64,000 bases of DNA from Actibacterium mucosum KCTC 23349 (GCF_000647975.1 NZ_JFKE01000004.1:62001-126000), one strand, 5' to 3'. Positions 17,719-26,923 are shown, numbered from the stretch's first letter. Notes: generated by a model from the letters alone, not told the origin. Translations and numbers: made by a program.

Positions 17719-18092
17719 GCGTCATCTCCGGCCAAAAGGTAGTCATAGCTGGGCACCAGATCACCCAGCCCATAAGCGCTGTCGGCGGATGGCCAGATTG
17801 CTCCGGTCACGGCGTTCAAGCTGCCCGGTTCGGTATAGCCCAGCCAAACACCGGCAACGGTCGCCGTTGCCAGCCCCGTTACTGTCGGCCAGCCCCCCAG
17901 CGCGGCCAGAACCCAACCCAGCCCGCGCCGTTTTGGCGAGGCCATTGGGGCCATTTGCGGCATCTCGCGCAGGGCATCCTGGGCGACCCTTTCAAAAAGG
18001 GCAGCTGGCGGTACAGGCTGATCGGCCCGCACGGCATCAAACAGCGCATCCAGCGCGGCCTCATCCTTTATCTGTTCATCGCGTTCCGTCAT
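17715..18092 (-). CDS. Putative anti-sigma factor, single-span membrane protein
   Basis: This 125-residue protein has an acidic N-terminal half (DEAALDALFDAVRADQPVPPAALFERV), a membrane segment (WPTVTGLATATVAGVWLGY) and a short periplasmic tail ending in DLVPSYDYLLAGDDA. This type regularly accompanies an ECF sigma gene in Rhodobacterales and is taken to sequester it at the membrane; that role is inferred from position. I chose the ATG at 18092 over 18098 because GGGG then sits 9 nt away. The gene overlaps the sigma factor gene by 17 nt. Confidence 0.7.
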   Translation of the reverse strand: MTERDEQIKDEAALDALFDAVRADQPVPPAALFERVAQDALREMPQMAPMASPKRRGLGWVLAALGGWPTVTGLATATVAGVWLGYTEPGSLNAVTGAIWPSADSAYGLGDLVPSYDYLLAGDDA

Positions 18093-18669
18093 CTTCATAC
18101 CCCAAAGCTGCGCGTTGCCCCGAAAGCTGTTTGGCCAGTTGCCGCTTACCCCTTGCGGTCAAACTTTCCACAGCTTCCACGCTGATCTCAAGAATTTCGG
18201 CGATCTCGGGGTTCGACAGCCCCTCGATATGCCTGAGTACCACGGCCTGCCGCTGCCGGTCCGGTAAGGATTGCAGTGCCGCCTCAAGTGCGGATGCCCG
18301 AGCCGAAGCCAGCATCTGCGCCTCGACCCCAGGGCTGTTATCGGCGGTCTCATCCGCCGCGTCCAACCCCGTATCCCGGCGTTTACGCAGCCGGTCTGTG
18401 CACAGGTTTGCCACCACGCGATACAGCCATGTTGTTACCTTGGCCTCGCCCTGCCGCCACTTCGGTGCAATCCGCCACAGACGCAGCATTGCTTCCTGCG
18501 CCACGTCCTCGGCCTCGGCCCCGTCGCCAAGCACGCGCAACGCGTGGCCGTAAAGGCGCGGTGTCAGCCGCAGCGTCAACAGACGGGCGGCGCTGGCATC
18601 CCCATTGCCGTACCCGATCAAAAGCGCTTCGTCCGAAACCTCGGTTTGTGCATCAAAGGCCATTTCCAT
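18076..18669 (-). CDS. ECF-family RNA polymerase sigma factor
   Basis: This is a sigma-70 factor of the extracytoplasmic-function type with about 197 residues. Region 2 runs over LIGYGNGDASAARLLTLRLTPRLYGHALRVLGDGAEAEDVAQEAMLRLWR and includes the -10 recognition helix. Region 4 holds the helix-turn-helix EGLSNPEIAEILEISVEAVESL. Region 3 is missing, as expected for ECF. The start is not certain: ATG at 18669 is used here, and TTG at 18678 or ATG at 18663 are alternatives. Downstream genes encode the putative anti-sigma and CpxP-like proteins, so envelope or metal stress is the likely signal. Confidence 0.9.
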   Translation of the reverse strand: MEMAFDAQTEVSDEALLIGYGNGDASAARLLTLRLTPRLYGHALRVLGDGAEAEDVAQEAMLRLWRIAPKWRQGEAKVTTWLYRVVANLCTDRLRKRRDTGLDAADETADNSPGVEAQMLASARASALEAALQSLPDRQRQAVVLRHIEGLSNPEIAEILEISVEAVESLTARGKRQLAKQLSGQRAALGYEDDGTR

Positions 18670-18710
18670 ACTGCCCAAGGCCTAGCCTGTTCCTGTGAGT
18701 GGGACAATGG

Positions 18711-18745
18711 GCACGGGCCAGCCAGGGACGTTGGCCAGCCCGTGC
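18711..18745 (-). other. GC-rich hairpin between the EF-hand gene and the sigma operon
   Basis: GCACGGGC (18711-18718) and GCCCGTGC (18738-18745) are perfect 8-nt inverted arms, with further partial pairing inside. The hairpin sits just after the EF-hand gene stop on the minus strand and about 40 nt before the sigma factor start. There is no T-tract, so it could be an attenuating or processing structure separating the two units. Confidence 0.45.
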
Positions 18746-18759
18746 AAAGCGTCAGAGGG

Positions 18760-19239
18760 TTAACGACGCTTATGCTTGCCACGCATCGCTTCGAACTCTT
18801 CAAGGCTCAGCGCGCCATCGCCGTTGGTGTCGAGCCGGGCAAAGACATCTTCGCGGGCGGCAATCTCTTCGACGCTCAGCAGACCGTCACCATTGGTGTC
18901 CTTGCGCTCGACCATACGGGCGGCGAATTCTGCGCGGCGGTCATCGCTGACACCTTCACGCCCGCCCTCACGGAACTTGCCTTTGCGCGGGCTGGCCTCG
19001 GCCATTTCTTCCGGGCTCAGCAGACCGTCACCGTTGGCATCCACCTCGGCAAAACGCTCGGCCGCTTTGGCCTCGAACTCGGCCTGGGTGATGGTGCCGC
19101 TGCCGTCCGTGTCCAACGTTTCGAACATTTTGGCGGCACGTTCGCCTTTGCCACCTTCCCCGCTTGCAGCCATAACCGGCAGCGCGGTTGCGCCCAGAAC
19201 AGTTGCCAGCCCGATCGCGGTCAAAGTCTTGATTTTCAT
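18760..19239 (-). CDS. Secreted EF-hand calcium-binding protein
   Basis: The 159-residue protein starts with a Sec signal peptide (MKIKTLTAIGLATVLGATALPVMA) and then has four EF-hand loops: DTDGSGTITQAEF, DANGDGLLSPEEM, DTNGDGLLSVEEI and DTNGDGALSLEEF. Between loops 2 and 3 lies a basic linker (RKGKFREGGREG). It would bind calcium in the periplasm. The ATG at 19239 has AGGAG at 8 nt. It is transcribed toward the ECF sigma operon; joint control with that operon is possible but not shown. Confidence 0.85.
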   Translation of the reverse strand: MKIKTLTAIGLATVLGATALPVMAASGEGGKGERAAKMFETLDTDGSGTITQAEFEAKAAERFAEVDANGDGLLSPEEMAEASPRKGKFREGGREGVSDDRRAEFAARMVERKDTNGDGLLSVEEIAAREDVFARLDTNGDGALSLEEFEAMRGKHKRR

Positions 19240-19450
19240 ATCAGTATCTCCTGCATTGTGTTGCACGCCGTCTCGTCCGGCGTTCACAAGGTCAAACGCG
19301 GGGGCACAGCGTTTCCGTCGCAAAAGTTCGATTTTTTTTGCGACATGGCGCCGCAACGGCGTTTTGTCCTCTTTTTTATGGAGGTCGCGTTCTTATTCTC
19401 TTGTCCAACGCCGCGCCCGGAACGGGTGCGTGACATTTCGAGAGCTGAAC

Positions 19451-19828
19451 ATGACAACCTTAGTTGAACGCGAGCTGAAGCCGGCGCTGATCCACGGCTG
19501 GCGGCGCAAGTGCCCCAATTGCGGGGCCGGGCCAATGATGCAGGGGTACCTGAAGGTGCGCGATACCTGTTCGGTCTGTAACGAGCCGCTGCACCACCAA
19601 CGGGCCGATGACGGCCCGGCCTACCTGACAATCCTGATCGTGGGCCACCTTATGGCCCCGCTGATCCTTTGGGTTTACACGGAATACCGTCCGGACCCCT
19701 TGGTGATGATTTCCATCTTTTCGGTTGGCTGCGTGGCTTTGTCGCTTTACCTTCTGCCAAGGCTCAAGGGTGCATTGGTTGCCCTGCAATGGGCTAAACG
19801 GATGCATGGGTTCGGAGCAAGCAACTGA
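19451..19828 (+). CDS. DUF983 family zinc-ribbon membrane protein
   Basis: This 125-residue protein has a cytoplasmic zinc ribbon (CPNCGAG ... CSVCNEPL) followed by two hydrophobic spans (about 55-75 and 80-105), the pattern of DUF983. The function is unknown. The ATG at 19451 gives the expected N-terminus; longer in-frame readings upstream are antisense to the EF-hand gene. The stop codon overlaps the probable CTG start of the NUDIX gene, so the pair is translationally coupled. The 211-nt gap 19240-19450 upstream must hold both divergent promoters. Confidence 0.85.
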   Translation: MTTLVERELKPALIHGWRRKCPNCGAGPMMQGYLKVRDTCSVCNEPLHHQRADDGPAYLTILIVGHLMAPLILWVYTEYRPDPLVMISIFSVGCVALSLYLLPRLKGALVALQWAKRMHGFGASN

Positions 19829-20496
19829 CAGACGTACCGATACGCGACGCCGCCACGCTGATCCTGCTGCGCGGCAGTGGTGATCGGGCGCGGGTGTTGA
19901 TGGGGCAGCGCGGCAAGTCCGCGGCCTTCATGCCCAACAAATACGTTTTTCCCGGCGGTGCGGTGGACGCGGCGGATGCCGACATACCTCTGGCGGGTCT
20001 GCCCTCGGCACAATGCATGGACCGGTTGACTCTGCAATCCGGCCCGGTGCCGCCTGTTGGTATTGTTGCGGCTGCCATTCGTGAGCTTTGGGAAGAGACT
20101 GGTCTGATCCTTGGCAAAGCCGGATCCTGGCCGCGCCTTGTGCCCGCCGATTGGCGCGAATTTGCGGAACTGGGGTACCGCCCCGATGCCTCGGCCCTGC
20201 GGTTCATCTTTCGCGCCATCACCCCTCCGGGTGCTCCTCGCCGGTTTGATGCGCGGTTCTTTTTGGCAGACGCCGACCATCTTGCAAACGACCCCGATGA
20301 TTTCACCAATGCGCAAGACGAGTTGAGCCATTTGCATTGGGTTCCTTTAGCCGAGGCGCGGAAACTGGACCTGCCATTTGTGACCGAGGTTGTGTTGGCC
20401 GAGATTGCAGGCTTGCTGCGGCGCGGTGAACCCGATGACGCCATACCCTTCTTTGACAATACCGGCCCCGAAGGCCGCCTGACCCGCCTAGCCTGA
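19825..20496 (+). CDS. NUDIX hydrolase, probable CTG start
   Basis: This is a 223-residue NUDIX-fold pyrophosphohydrolase. The box reads IVAAAIRELWEETGL, with the REL-x-EE-x-G core, but a stretch of roughly 30 residues separates the FPGG glycine motif from it, as in the NUDT19/RP2-type CoA-diphosphatase relatives. The conserved first strand RDAATLILLRGSG lies upstream of the first ATG (19894), and no ATG, GTG or TTG precedes it after the in-frame stop at 19795. CTG at 19825 overlaps the previous stop as CTGA and has GGAG at 7 nt, so I take it as the start. The end overlaps the convergent exporter gene by 9 nt. Confidence 0.8.
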   Translation: MTDVPIRDAATLILLRGSGDRARVLMGQRGKSAAFMPNKYVFPGGAVDAADADIPLAGLPSAQCMDRLTLQSGPVPPVGIVAAAIRELWEETGLILGKAGSWPRLVPADWREFAELGYRPDASALRFIFRAITPPGAPRRFDARFFLADADHLANDPDDFTNAQDELSHLHWVPLAEARKLDLPFVTEVVLAEIAGLLRRGEPDDAIPFFDNTGPEGRLTRLA

Positions 20497-21378
20497 CAGG
20501 ATCACCCCAACGACCGAGGCCGCCAGCAGCGCGATCCCCAATAGCTCGCGCCGATTAGGCATTTCCGACAGCAGGATGGCCGAAACGAGGATCGAAAAGA
20601 TCAACTCCACCTGCCCTACGGCGCGGACGATGGCGGCGTTTTGCAATGTGAATGCGGTGAACCACCCAAGGCTGCCCAACATTCCGGTTACGCCCACGGC
20701 TGCCGTCACCCGCCAGGCGCGGGCGACCGCCTGCAATGCGCCCGGCTCGCGCCAACGCAGCCACACTGCCATTCCCAGTGACTGCATCGTGGTTACGGCC
20801 GCCAATGCCACTGCTGCGCGCAGGAAATAAGGCGCATCTCCCAGCGCCAGAGTGGCGCCGCGATACCCGATGGCAGACATCGCAAAGCAACCACCTGCCA
20901 ACAGGCCCAGCCCAGCCGAAGGTCCGTCCAGCCGCAGCCCCGCGTTCTTGGGCAACGACAGCAAAACCACTGCGACCACCCCAATCGCCATAGCGGCAAT
21001 CGCGGCGTTGCTGACGCCCTCGCCCAGGATCAACAGCGAAAACCCCGCCACCATCAGCGTTTCGGACTTGGTAAAGGCGATGCCCACTGCAAAGTTGCGT
21101 CGGGCAAACAGCGCCACGGTGGCCATAGTGGCCACCACTTGGCAAAATCCCCCAACCGCGCCATAGGCCCAGAAGGTGGGCGGCAGGCCCGGCATGTCAG
21201 CGCCAGTTGTTGTCAACACGGCCAGCGTCAGCCCAATGGCCAGTGGCGCGGCAAACACAAACCGCGCGAAGCTTGCCGCGCCGGTGCTAAGCCCCGCGGT
21301 CTTTAGCTGCTTTTGCAGAAAAAACCGCCAGGTCTGCACCGCCGCAGCGGCCAGCGTTATGGGGATCCAAAGCGGCAA
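20488..21378 (-). CDS. EamA/DMT-family transporter
   Basis: This 296-residue protein has about ten predicted membrane helices in two EamA repeats, the drug/metabolite transporter layout. The second half contains the usual final-helix region ILVSAILLSEMPNRRELLGIALLAASVVGVIL. Most members export amino acids or metabolites; the substrate here is unknown. It starts 9 nt after the aldo/keto reductase stop, so the two genes form an operon. Confidence 0.85.
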   Translation of the reverse strand: MPLWIPITLAAAAVQTWRFFLQKQLKTAGLSTGAASFARFVFAAPLAIGLTLAVLTTTGADMPGLPPTFWAYGAVGGFCQVVATMATVALFARRNFAVGIAFTKSETLMVAGFSLLILGEGVSNAAIAAMAIGVVAVVLLSLPKNAGLRLDGPSAGLGLLAGGCFAMSAIGYRGATLALGDAPYFLRAAVALAAVTTMQSLGMAVWLRWREPGALQAVARAWRVTAAVGVTGMLGSLGWFTAFTLQNAAIVRAVGQVELIFSILVSAILLSEMPNRRELLGIALLAASVVGVILSG

Positions 21379-21387
21379 CTGCCGGGC

Positions 21388-22431
21388 TTAGAACGGCAAC
21401 GGATGCGCTTTGTGCACCTCTTCGATGTCTGCCAGAACCTCATCGGACAGCGTCACATCAACGGTCCCAAGAATGGTCTCCAGCTGCGCGGTTGATGTGG
21501 CGCCAATGATCGGGACAACCGGGAACGGGCGTGACATCACAAAGGCAACCGCCATTTGCACCGGGTCCAGACCGTGCTTGCGCGCCAGGTCGATATAGGC
21601 GGTTGCGGCCGCCCACGAACGCGGCGTGATCCGACCATTGAGGGTGTCATTGATCGACCGACGGCTAAGCGGTGGCGTCACGTCGCCGGCGTATTTCCCG
21701 CTGAGGAACCCGGCAGCCAGCGGGGTGTATGCCAGCAATGTCACCTGCTCGTTCACGCCCAGCTCGGCCAGATCGCTGTCGTACAGTCGGCACAGCAGCG
21801 AATACTCGTTCTGGATGGTTTCCACGCGCGGCCCACCGGTGACCTCGGCCCTTTGCAGCCATTGCGCCGTGCCCCACGCAGTTTCATTCGACAGCCCGAA
21901 ATGGCGCAGTTTGCCGGCCTTCACCAATTCGTCCAGCGTATCCAACACCTCGTCCATATGTTCGATGACCTCGGCCTTGTTCTGTGCCGAGGCATCATAG
22001 CTCCAGAACTGCCTGAAATGATACGAACCCCGGTTGGGCCAATGCAGCTGATAGATGTCGATCATATCTGTCTGCAGGCGTTTCAGCGATGCCTCGAACG
22101 CCTCGGTGATCGTGGCCCGGCTGATGGGGGCACCATCGCGCACGGCGGCCATGCCCGCACCGGACACTTTGGTGGCAATGATCACATCATTACGCCGCCC
22201 GGTCTTTGCGTTCCATGTTCCGATGATCTCTTCGGTGCGGCCCACTGTTTCGGCGCGGACCGGGTTCACCGGGTACATCTCCGCCGTATCGATGAAGTTG
22301 ATTCCGCGATCCAGTGCCATATCGATTTGTGCATGGCCCTGGCTTTCGGTGTTCTGGCTGCCCCATGTCATTGAGCCCAGACAAATCTCGGAAACGGTCA
22401 GATCGGTCTGACCGAGTTGTAGCATGCGCAT
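21388..22431 (-). CDS. Aldo/keto reductase (Tas-like)
   Basis: This 347-residue NADPH-dependent oxidoreductase has a TIM barrel. The AKR motifs are FIDTAEMYPVN with the catalytic Tyr, an Asp before it, the Lys in DVIIATKVSG, and the His in IYQLHWPNR. A longer loop after the WPN motif and the end KAHPLPF fit the Tas subgroup. The natural substrate is not known. The ATG at 22431 is used; 22425 is an alternative. It is divergent from the SOS-controlled gene. Confidence 0.88.
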   Translation of the reverse strand: MRMLQLGQTDLTVSEICLGSMTWGSQNTESQGHAQIDMALDRGINFIDTAEMYPVNPVRAETVGRTEEIIGTWNAKTGRRNDVIIATKVSGAGMAAVRDGAPISRATITEAFEASLKRLQTDMIDIYQLHWPNRGSYHFRQFWSYDASAQNKAEVIEHMDEVLDTLDELVKAGKLRHFGLSNETAWGTAQWLQRAEVTGGPRVETIQNEYSLLCRLYDSDLAELGVNEQVTLLAYTPLAAGFLSGKYAGDVTPPLSRRSINDTLNGRITPRSWAAATAYIDLARKHGLDPVQMAVAFVMSRPFPVVPIIGATSTAQLETILGTVDVTLSDEVLADIEEVHKAHPLPF

Positions 22432-22532
22432 CCCGCGCCCCCCGTTTATGTATTAATTTCGCAGCCAAATTGAGGGGCCGGGCGACAAAGGGCAAGGGCA
22501 ATTTTTGCCCAATTCAGGCCCGCCCCACTTGA

Positions 22533-22547
22533 GAACAAAAAGAGAAC
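22533..22547 (+). promoter_or_regulatory. LexA (SOS) box upstream of the imuA-like gene
   Basis: GAAC at 22533-22536 and GAAC at 22544-22547 are separated by exactly 7 nt, the direct-repeat LexA box known for alphaproteobacteria. It lies 16 nt before the ATG at 22564. A TTGAGA hexamer (22529-22534) and TAGTTT (22552-22557), spaced 17 nt, could be the -35 and -10, which would place the box in the promoter core and the transcription start at or next to the ATG. Confidence 0.8.
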
Positions 22548-22563
22548 ATGATAGTTTACCCCC

Positions 22564-23187
22564 ATGACCGCACAGCTTTTGCCCCGTAGCGCGCGCCGCG
22601 CCCCCCAAATCTTGCAGGTTTTGGACAAGTTGGAGTTTGCCACCGGCCGCGCCCACGAGATCTGTGGCCCCGCACGCCGCACGCTTAGCCTGACAGTTGC
22701 GGCGGCCACGCAGGGCCCGGTTTTCTGGATTCAACCCTCGTGGATGCCCGACCGGCTGTACCCTGACACGGTGAACCGGCTGCTGCCACCGGGGCGGTTG
22801 ACCTATATCGACCCGCAACGGCCCGAGGATCTGCTGTGGACGATGGAAGAGGTTTTGCGTAGCGGCGCGGTACCTTTGGTGGTCGCCGACCTGCACGCGG
22901 TGCCGGGCCTGACCGCGGTGCGCCGGCTGCATCTGGCAGCGGAAACGGGGGCCGAGGGGAATGGTTTTGCGCCGCTGGGCCTGATCCTGACCGCCGGGGA
23001 TGGCGGTGCGCCTGGGGTCGAAACCCGCCATCACATCGCGCCCGATCACGCCGCTGACCTCAGCGCATGGCGGCTGGAACGCCGCCGCGCCCGCACCGCG
23101 CCACCATGCAGCTGGCAGATGCGGCGTGAAGGAGGCCAGTTCTGCCTGCATCCCCCGAAAAACGTCGCCACGCCAGCTCTGGCATGA
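22564..23187 (+). CDS. ImuA-like SOS mutagenesis protein
   Basis: This 207-residue protein resembles the RecA/SulA-like ImuA family of alphaproteobacteria. The recognisable parts are the HEICGPARRTLSL start of the fold, the WIQPSWMPDRLYPD segment, PEDLLWTMEEVLRSGAVPLVV, RRLHLAAETGA, and the C-terminal WRLERRRARTAPPCSW. In other bacteria ImuA works with ImuB and DnaE2 in damage-induced mutagenesis; neither partner gene is adjacent here. A LexA box lies directly upstream. There is no ribosome binding site before the ATG, which would fit a leaderless mRNA. Confidence 0.7.
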   Translation: MTAQLLPRSARRAPQILQVLDKLEFATGRAHEICGPARRTLSLTVAAATQGPVFWIQPSWMPDRLYPDTVNRLLPPGRLTYIDPQRPEDLLWTMEEVLRSGAVPLVVADLHAVPGLTAVRRLHLAAETGAEGNGFAPLGLILTAGDGGAPGVETRHHIAPDHAADLSAWRLERRRARTAPPCSWQMRREGGQFCLHPPKNVATPALA

Positions 23188-23273
23188 CTGCAACTTGCGA
23201 AAACATACGCCTTCCCTAGCCATCGCGGCACGCCTGCGCTAAACGAAGCCAGAACGCAAGAAAGGCTATGGAA

Positions 23274-24992
23274 ATGGCGCGCATACTCATCACCTCGGCC
23301 CTGCCCTATATCAATGGCATCAAGCATCTGGGCAATCTCGTCGGCAGCCAGCTGCCCGCTGACTTATACGCCCGCTACATGCGTCAGCGCGGTCACGAGG
23401 TTATGTTCATCTGCGCCACCGATGAACACGGCACCCCGGCCGAGCTGGCCGCCGCCAAAACGGGCGAGGACGTCGCCGATTACTGCGCCCGTATGCATGG
23501 CGAACAATCAAAGCTGGCCGAAGGGTTTCGGCTGTCATTCGACCATTACGGACGTTCCTCGTCGCCGCAGAACCACGAGTTGACCCAGTATTTTGCCGGT
23601 CGCTTGGCCGAAAACGGGTTCATTCAGGAAGTGTCCGAAAAACAAGTCTATTCCAACGCTGATGGCCGCTTCCTGCCTGACCGCTATATCGAGGGCACCT
23701 GCCCCAATTGCGGCTATGACCGCGCCCGCGGCGACCAATGCGAAAACTGCACCAAACAGTTGGACCCGACCGACCTGATCAACCCACGCAGCGCCATTTC
23801 CGGTTCTACCGACCTGGAAGTGCGCGAGACCAAGCATCTGTACCTGCGCCAATCCGCCCTGAAGGACGAGATCGACGCATGGATCGACAGCCAGCAAGGC
23901 TGGCCCCTGCTGACCACCTCGATCGCCAAGAAATGGCTGCACGATGGCGACGGGTTGCAGGATCGCGGCATCACGCGCGACCTGAAATGGGGTGTGCCGG
24001 TCAAGAAGGGCGACGACGATTGGCCCGGCATGGAGGGCAAGGTCTTTTATGTTTGGTTCGATGCCCCCATCGAATACATCGCGGCCACCGCAGAATGGGC
24101 CGAGGCCCAAGGCAAGACCGCGGCCGACTGGGAACGCTGGTGGCGCACCGACAAAGGCGCCGAGGATGTTCGATATGTGCAATTCATGGGCAAGGATAAC
24201 GTGCCCTTCCACACGCTCAGCTTTCCCGCCACCCTTATGGGGTCACGCGATCCGTGGAAGAAGGTCGACTATATTAAGTCCTTCAATTATTTGAACTATG
24301 ATGGTGGGCAGTTCTCAACCAGCCAGGGCCGTGGCGTGTTCATGGACCAGGCGCTTGAAATCTTACCGGCGGATTACTGGCGTTGGTGGCTTCTAAGTCA
24401 TGCCCCGGAAAGTTCGGATAGTGAATTTACGTGGGAGAGCTTTCAGACAGCTGCCAACAAGGATTTGGCCGATGTGTTGGGCAATTTCGTCAGCCGCGTG
24501 ACCAAGTTCTGCCGCTCGAAGTTTTCCGAGGCGGTGCCCGAAGGCGGTGATTGGGGCGACCGTGAAAACGAATTGATTGCCGACCTGACCACCCGCGTCC
24601 GCACCTATGAAGGGCATATGGAGGCGATGGACGTGCGCAAAGCCGCGACCGAACTGCGGACGATCTGGGTGTCTGGCAACGAATATCTGCAATCGGCCGC
24701 GCCGTGGTCGACCTTCAAGGAAGACCCTGCTGCCGCCGCAGCACAGATCCGTCTGGCGCTGAACCTGATCCGTCTTTATGCGATCCTGTCCCGGCCCTTT
24801 ATTCCAGATGCAGCGGACAGCCTGATGGCGTCCATGGGCACCGACAATTGGGACTGGCCAGGTGAAATAAACGCGGCTTTGCAGAATCTGCCGGTGGGCC
24901 ATGCCTTTACCGTGCCCGAAGTGACCTTTGCCAAGATCACCGATGAGCAGCGCGAGGAATGGGTCGCCAAATTCGCGGGCCAACGCAGCTGA
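23274..24992 (+). CDS. metG: Methionyl-tRNA synthetase
   Basis: This 572-residue class I enzyme charges tRNA-Met. The HIGH-type motif is KHLGN (residues about 16-20) and the KMSKS-type loop is [12 protein letters not shown], the variant with STS. Between them is a zinc-ribbon insertion with [17 protein letters not shown]. The C-terminal EMAP/OB tRNA-binding domain is absent, as in short MetRS forms. I prefer the ATG at 23274 ([15 protein letters not shown]) because AAAGG lies 8 nt upstream; the ATG at 23268 would add two residues and leave only 2 nt spacing. Confidence 0.95.
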   Translation: MARILITSALPYINGIKHLGNLVGSQLPADLYARYMRQRGHEVMFICATDEHGTPAELAAAKTGEDVADYCARMHGEQSKLAEGFRLSFDHYGRSSSPQNHELTQYFAGRLAENGFIQEVSEKQVYSNADGRFLPDRYIEGTCPNCGYDRARGDQCENCTKQLDPTDLINPRSAISGSTDLEVRETKHLYLRQSALKDEIDAWIDSQQGWPLLTTSIAKKWLHDGDGLQDRGITRDLKWGVPVKKGDDDWPGMEGKVFYVWFDAPIEYIAATAEWAEAQGKTAADWERWWRTDKGAEDVRYVQFMGKDNVPFHTLSFPATLMGSRDPWKKVDYIKSFNYLNYDGGQFSTSQGRGVFMDQALEILPADYWRWWLLSHAPESSDSEFTWESFQTAANKDLADVLGNFVSRVTKFCRSKFSEAVPEGGDWGDRENELIADLTTRVRTYEGHMEAMDVRKAATELRTIWVSGNEYLQSAAPWSTFKEDPAAAAAQIRLALNLIRLYAILSRPFIPDAADSLMASMGTDNWDWPGEINAALQNLPVGHAFTVPEVTFAKITDEQREEWVAKFAGQRS

Positions 24993-25010
24993 GCCCCTGT
25001 TCAGCCGCGA

Positions 25011-26918
25011 TTATCGCGGCTGACGCAGCACCCCGGCGGGCGGCAGGATGGTCCCTGCCACTTCGTGATCCACCGTGTCATGGTTAAACCAGAACCGCTC
25101 GGTTCCAGTGTCGCGCACGCGCACGGCCTCGGGCAGGTTCATCGTGGTCACGCCGGCGTTCTGACAGGCGCGCCGCAGGATCCGGCGCATGGCCTCACCG
25201 TCGCCCCAACCGGCCACATAGGTCAGGTTGCCTGCCTGCATCACAGCTGGGTGGCCGTCGGCGCAGACCTCGACCCGCTCGGCCTGCCCTTCCAGAATCT
25301 CGCGATAGCCGATGAAGCTGCCACCTTGGCTCAGCGCCTCGGGACAATCCACGCGAAGGCTTTCCAGCCGCGCAACCGTCACGTCCAGCCCCGGCACAGC
25401 AGGTGGCAAGGGCACCGGAATGGTCATGTCACCGTCCCGCGCCGCTGTTCGCGGGCCAAGAACCACCTGCGCATCGCTTTTTGTCAGCGCTGCCTTCAAG
25501 TCGTCAGGCATGTGCATCATCCCCGGTGCGGCGACCACGCCGTAAGCCGCGAAATCGCGGGTTGAGGGCGGCAGGATGTCCACCGACAATCCCAATCGAC
25601 GCAGCGCCCGATACCAATCCAGCACCAAGCCAAAATAGCTCAACCCCGCCCCATGCGGTTGTACCGACCATGCCCAGTCGGCGTCATAATCAAAGATCAG
25701 CGCAACCGGCGCCTGCGCCGGTTCACCCTCGCCGAAATCGCCCAGTTCGCTGGCCACGCGTTGTACCTCGGCCAACGCTGGCGCAGGCGCACTGTCGGGA
25801 CGCAGCAATCCCGAGTGCAACTGCTCCTGCGCCATCGGCGCCTGCCGCCAGCGGAAGTAACACACCGCCTCGGCCCCGTGAGCAAAGGCCTCCCAGCTCC
25901 ACAACCGAACCATGCCGGGCAGCGGCGCAGGGTTGGACGGGGCCCAGTTCACCGGGCCGGGCTGCTGCTCCATCACCCACCAGCGCCCGCGTCCCACGGC
26001 GCGGTAAAGGTCGTGGTGAAAGGCCTGGAAATCCGGATCACCCTGTCGGGCAAAGCGGCGTTGTTGCTCGGGCGTAGCGCCAACGCGATCTTCCAGAAAG
26101 CCCAGCGGATAGCTGTCCCAACTGGCGATATCCAGATCCTCACCCACCGCGAAATGGTCGAAATCCGTAATCCGCCCCATATAGTTATGCGCCACCGGCG
26201 CTTTGGACTTGGCGCGAATGATCGCCACTTGCCGCCGGTTAAACGCCACAACCTGGTCTGAGCTAAACCGCCGAAATGCCAGTGCATGTGCCGGGTTGGG
26301 CTCGGTCACGGTCAGGTTCGGCAGATCAACCTGATCAAACCGATCATAGTCCATCGACCAGAAAATATTGCCCCAGGCATCGTTCAGCGCGCCGATGGTT
26401 TCATAGCGCGCTTCCAGCCACTTCTGAAACGCCCCGCGCGCTGCACCGGAATAAGAGATCACTGTGTCATGGCAGCCATATTCATTGTCGGTCTGCCACG
26501 CCGCAACATGCGGATTGTCACCATACCGGTCCGCCAGCAGCCCCACGATCCGGTCGCATTCCTGTGCATAGCCTTCGTGGCTGAAACAATAATGTCGACG
26601 CGAGCCAAATTTGCGCGGGCGACCTTCGGCATCTACGGCCAGCATGTCGGGATGCCGGTCCACCATCCAACGCGGTGGCGTTGCCGTTGGTGTGCCCAAC
26701 ACCACTTTCAACCCGGCACCACCCAGCACCGCAATAGCGCGGTCCAGCCAGTCAAATTGAAGCTCACCCGGCGACGGTTCCAACCGCGACCAGGCAAATT
26801 CGCCAATCCGCACCCAAAGGATGCCACTTTTGGCCATCAGGCGTGCGTCTTCGGCCCATTGATCCTGCGGCCAATGTTCGGGGTAATAGCAAACCCCCAG
26901 CGTGCGTTGCATGTTCAT
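25011..26918 (-). CDS. Beta-galactosidase, glycoside hydrolase family 42
   Basis: This 635-residue enzyme hydrolyses beta-galactosides. The GH42 barrel begins LGVCYYPEHWPQDQW. The acid/base Glu is E146 in WQTDNEYG and the nucleophile Glu is E317 in VMEQQPGPVNW. The trimerisation domain of GATase-like fold (about 395-580) and a short C-terminal sheet follow. There is no signal peptide, so it acts on imported oligosaccharides. It is the last gene of the galactoside operon, 5 nt after the aldolase gene, and complements the alpha-galactosidase at the start of the enzyme block. Confidence 0.93.
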   Translation of the reverse strand: MNMQRTLGVCYYPEHWPQDQWAEDARLMAKSGILWVRIGEFAWSRLEPSPGELQFDWLDRAIAVLGGAGLKVVLGTPTATPPRWMVDRHPDMLAVDAEGRPRKFGSRRHYCFSHEGYAQECDRIVGLLADRYGDNPHVAAWQTDNEYGCHDTVISYSGAARGAFQKWLEARYETIGALNDAWGNIFWSMDYDRFDQVDLPNLTVTEPNPAHALAFRRFSSDQVVAFNRRQVAIIRAKSKAPVAHNYMGRITDFDHFAVGEDLDIASWDSYPLGFLEDRVGATPEQQRRFARQGDPDFQAFHHDLYRAVGRGRWWVMEQQPGPVNWAPSNPAPLPGMVRLWSWEAFAHGAEAVCYFRWRQAPMAQEQLHSGLLRPDSAPAPALAEVQRVASELGDFGEGEPAQAPVALIFDYDADWAWSVQPHGAGLSYFGLVLDWYRALRRLGLSVDILPPSTRDFAAYGVVAAPGMMHMPDDLKAALTKSDAQVVLGPRTAARDGDMTIPVPLPPAVPGLDVTVARLESLRVDCPEALSQGGSFIGYREILEGQAERVEVCADGHPAVMQAGNLTYVAGWGDGEAMRRILRRACQNAGVTTMNLPEAVRVRDTGTERFWFNHDTVDHEVAGTILPPAGVLRQPR

Positions 26919-26923
26919 CTTTC

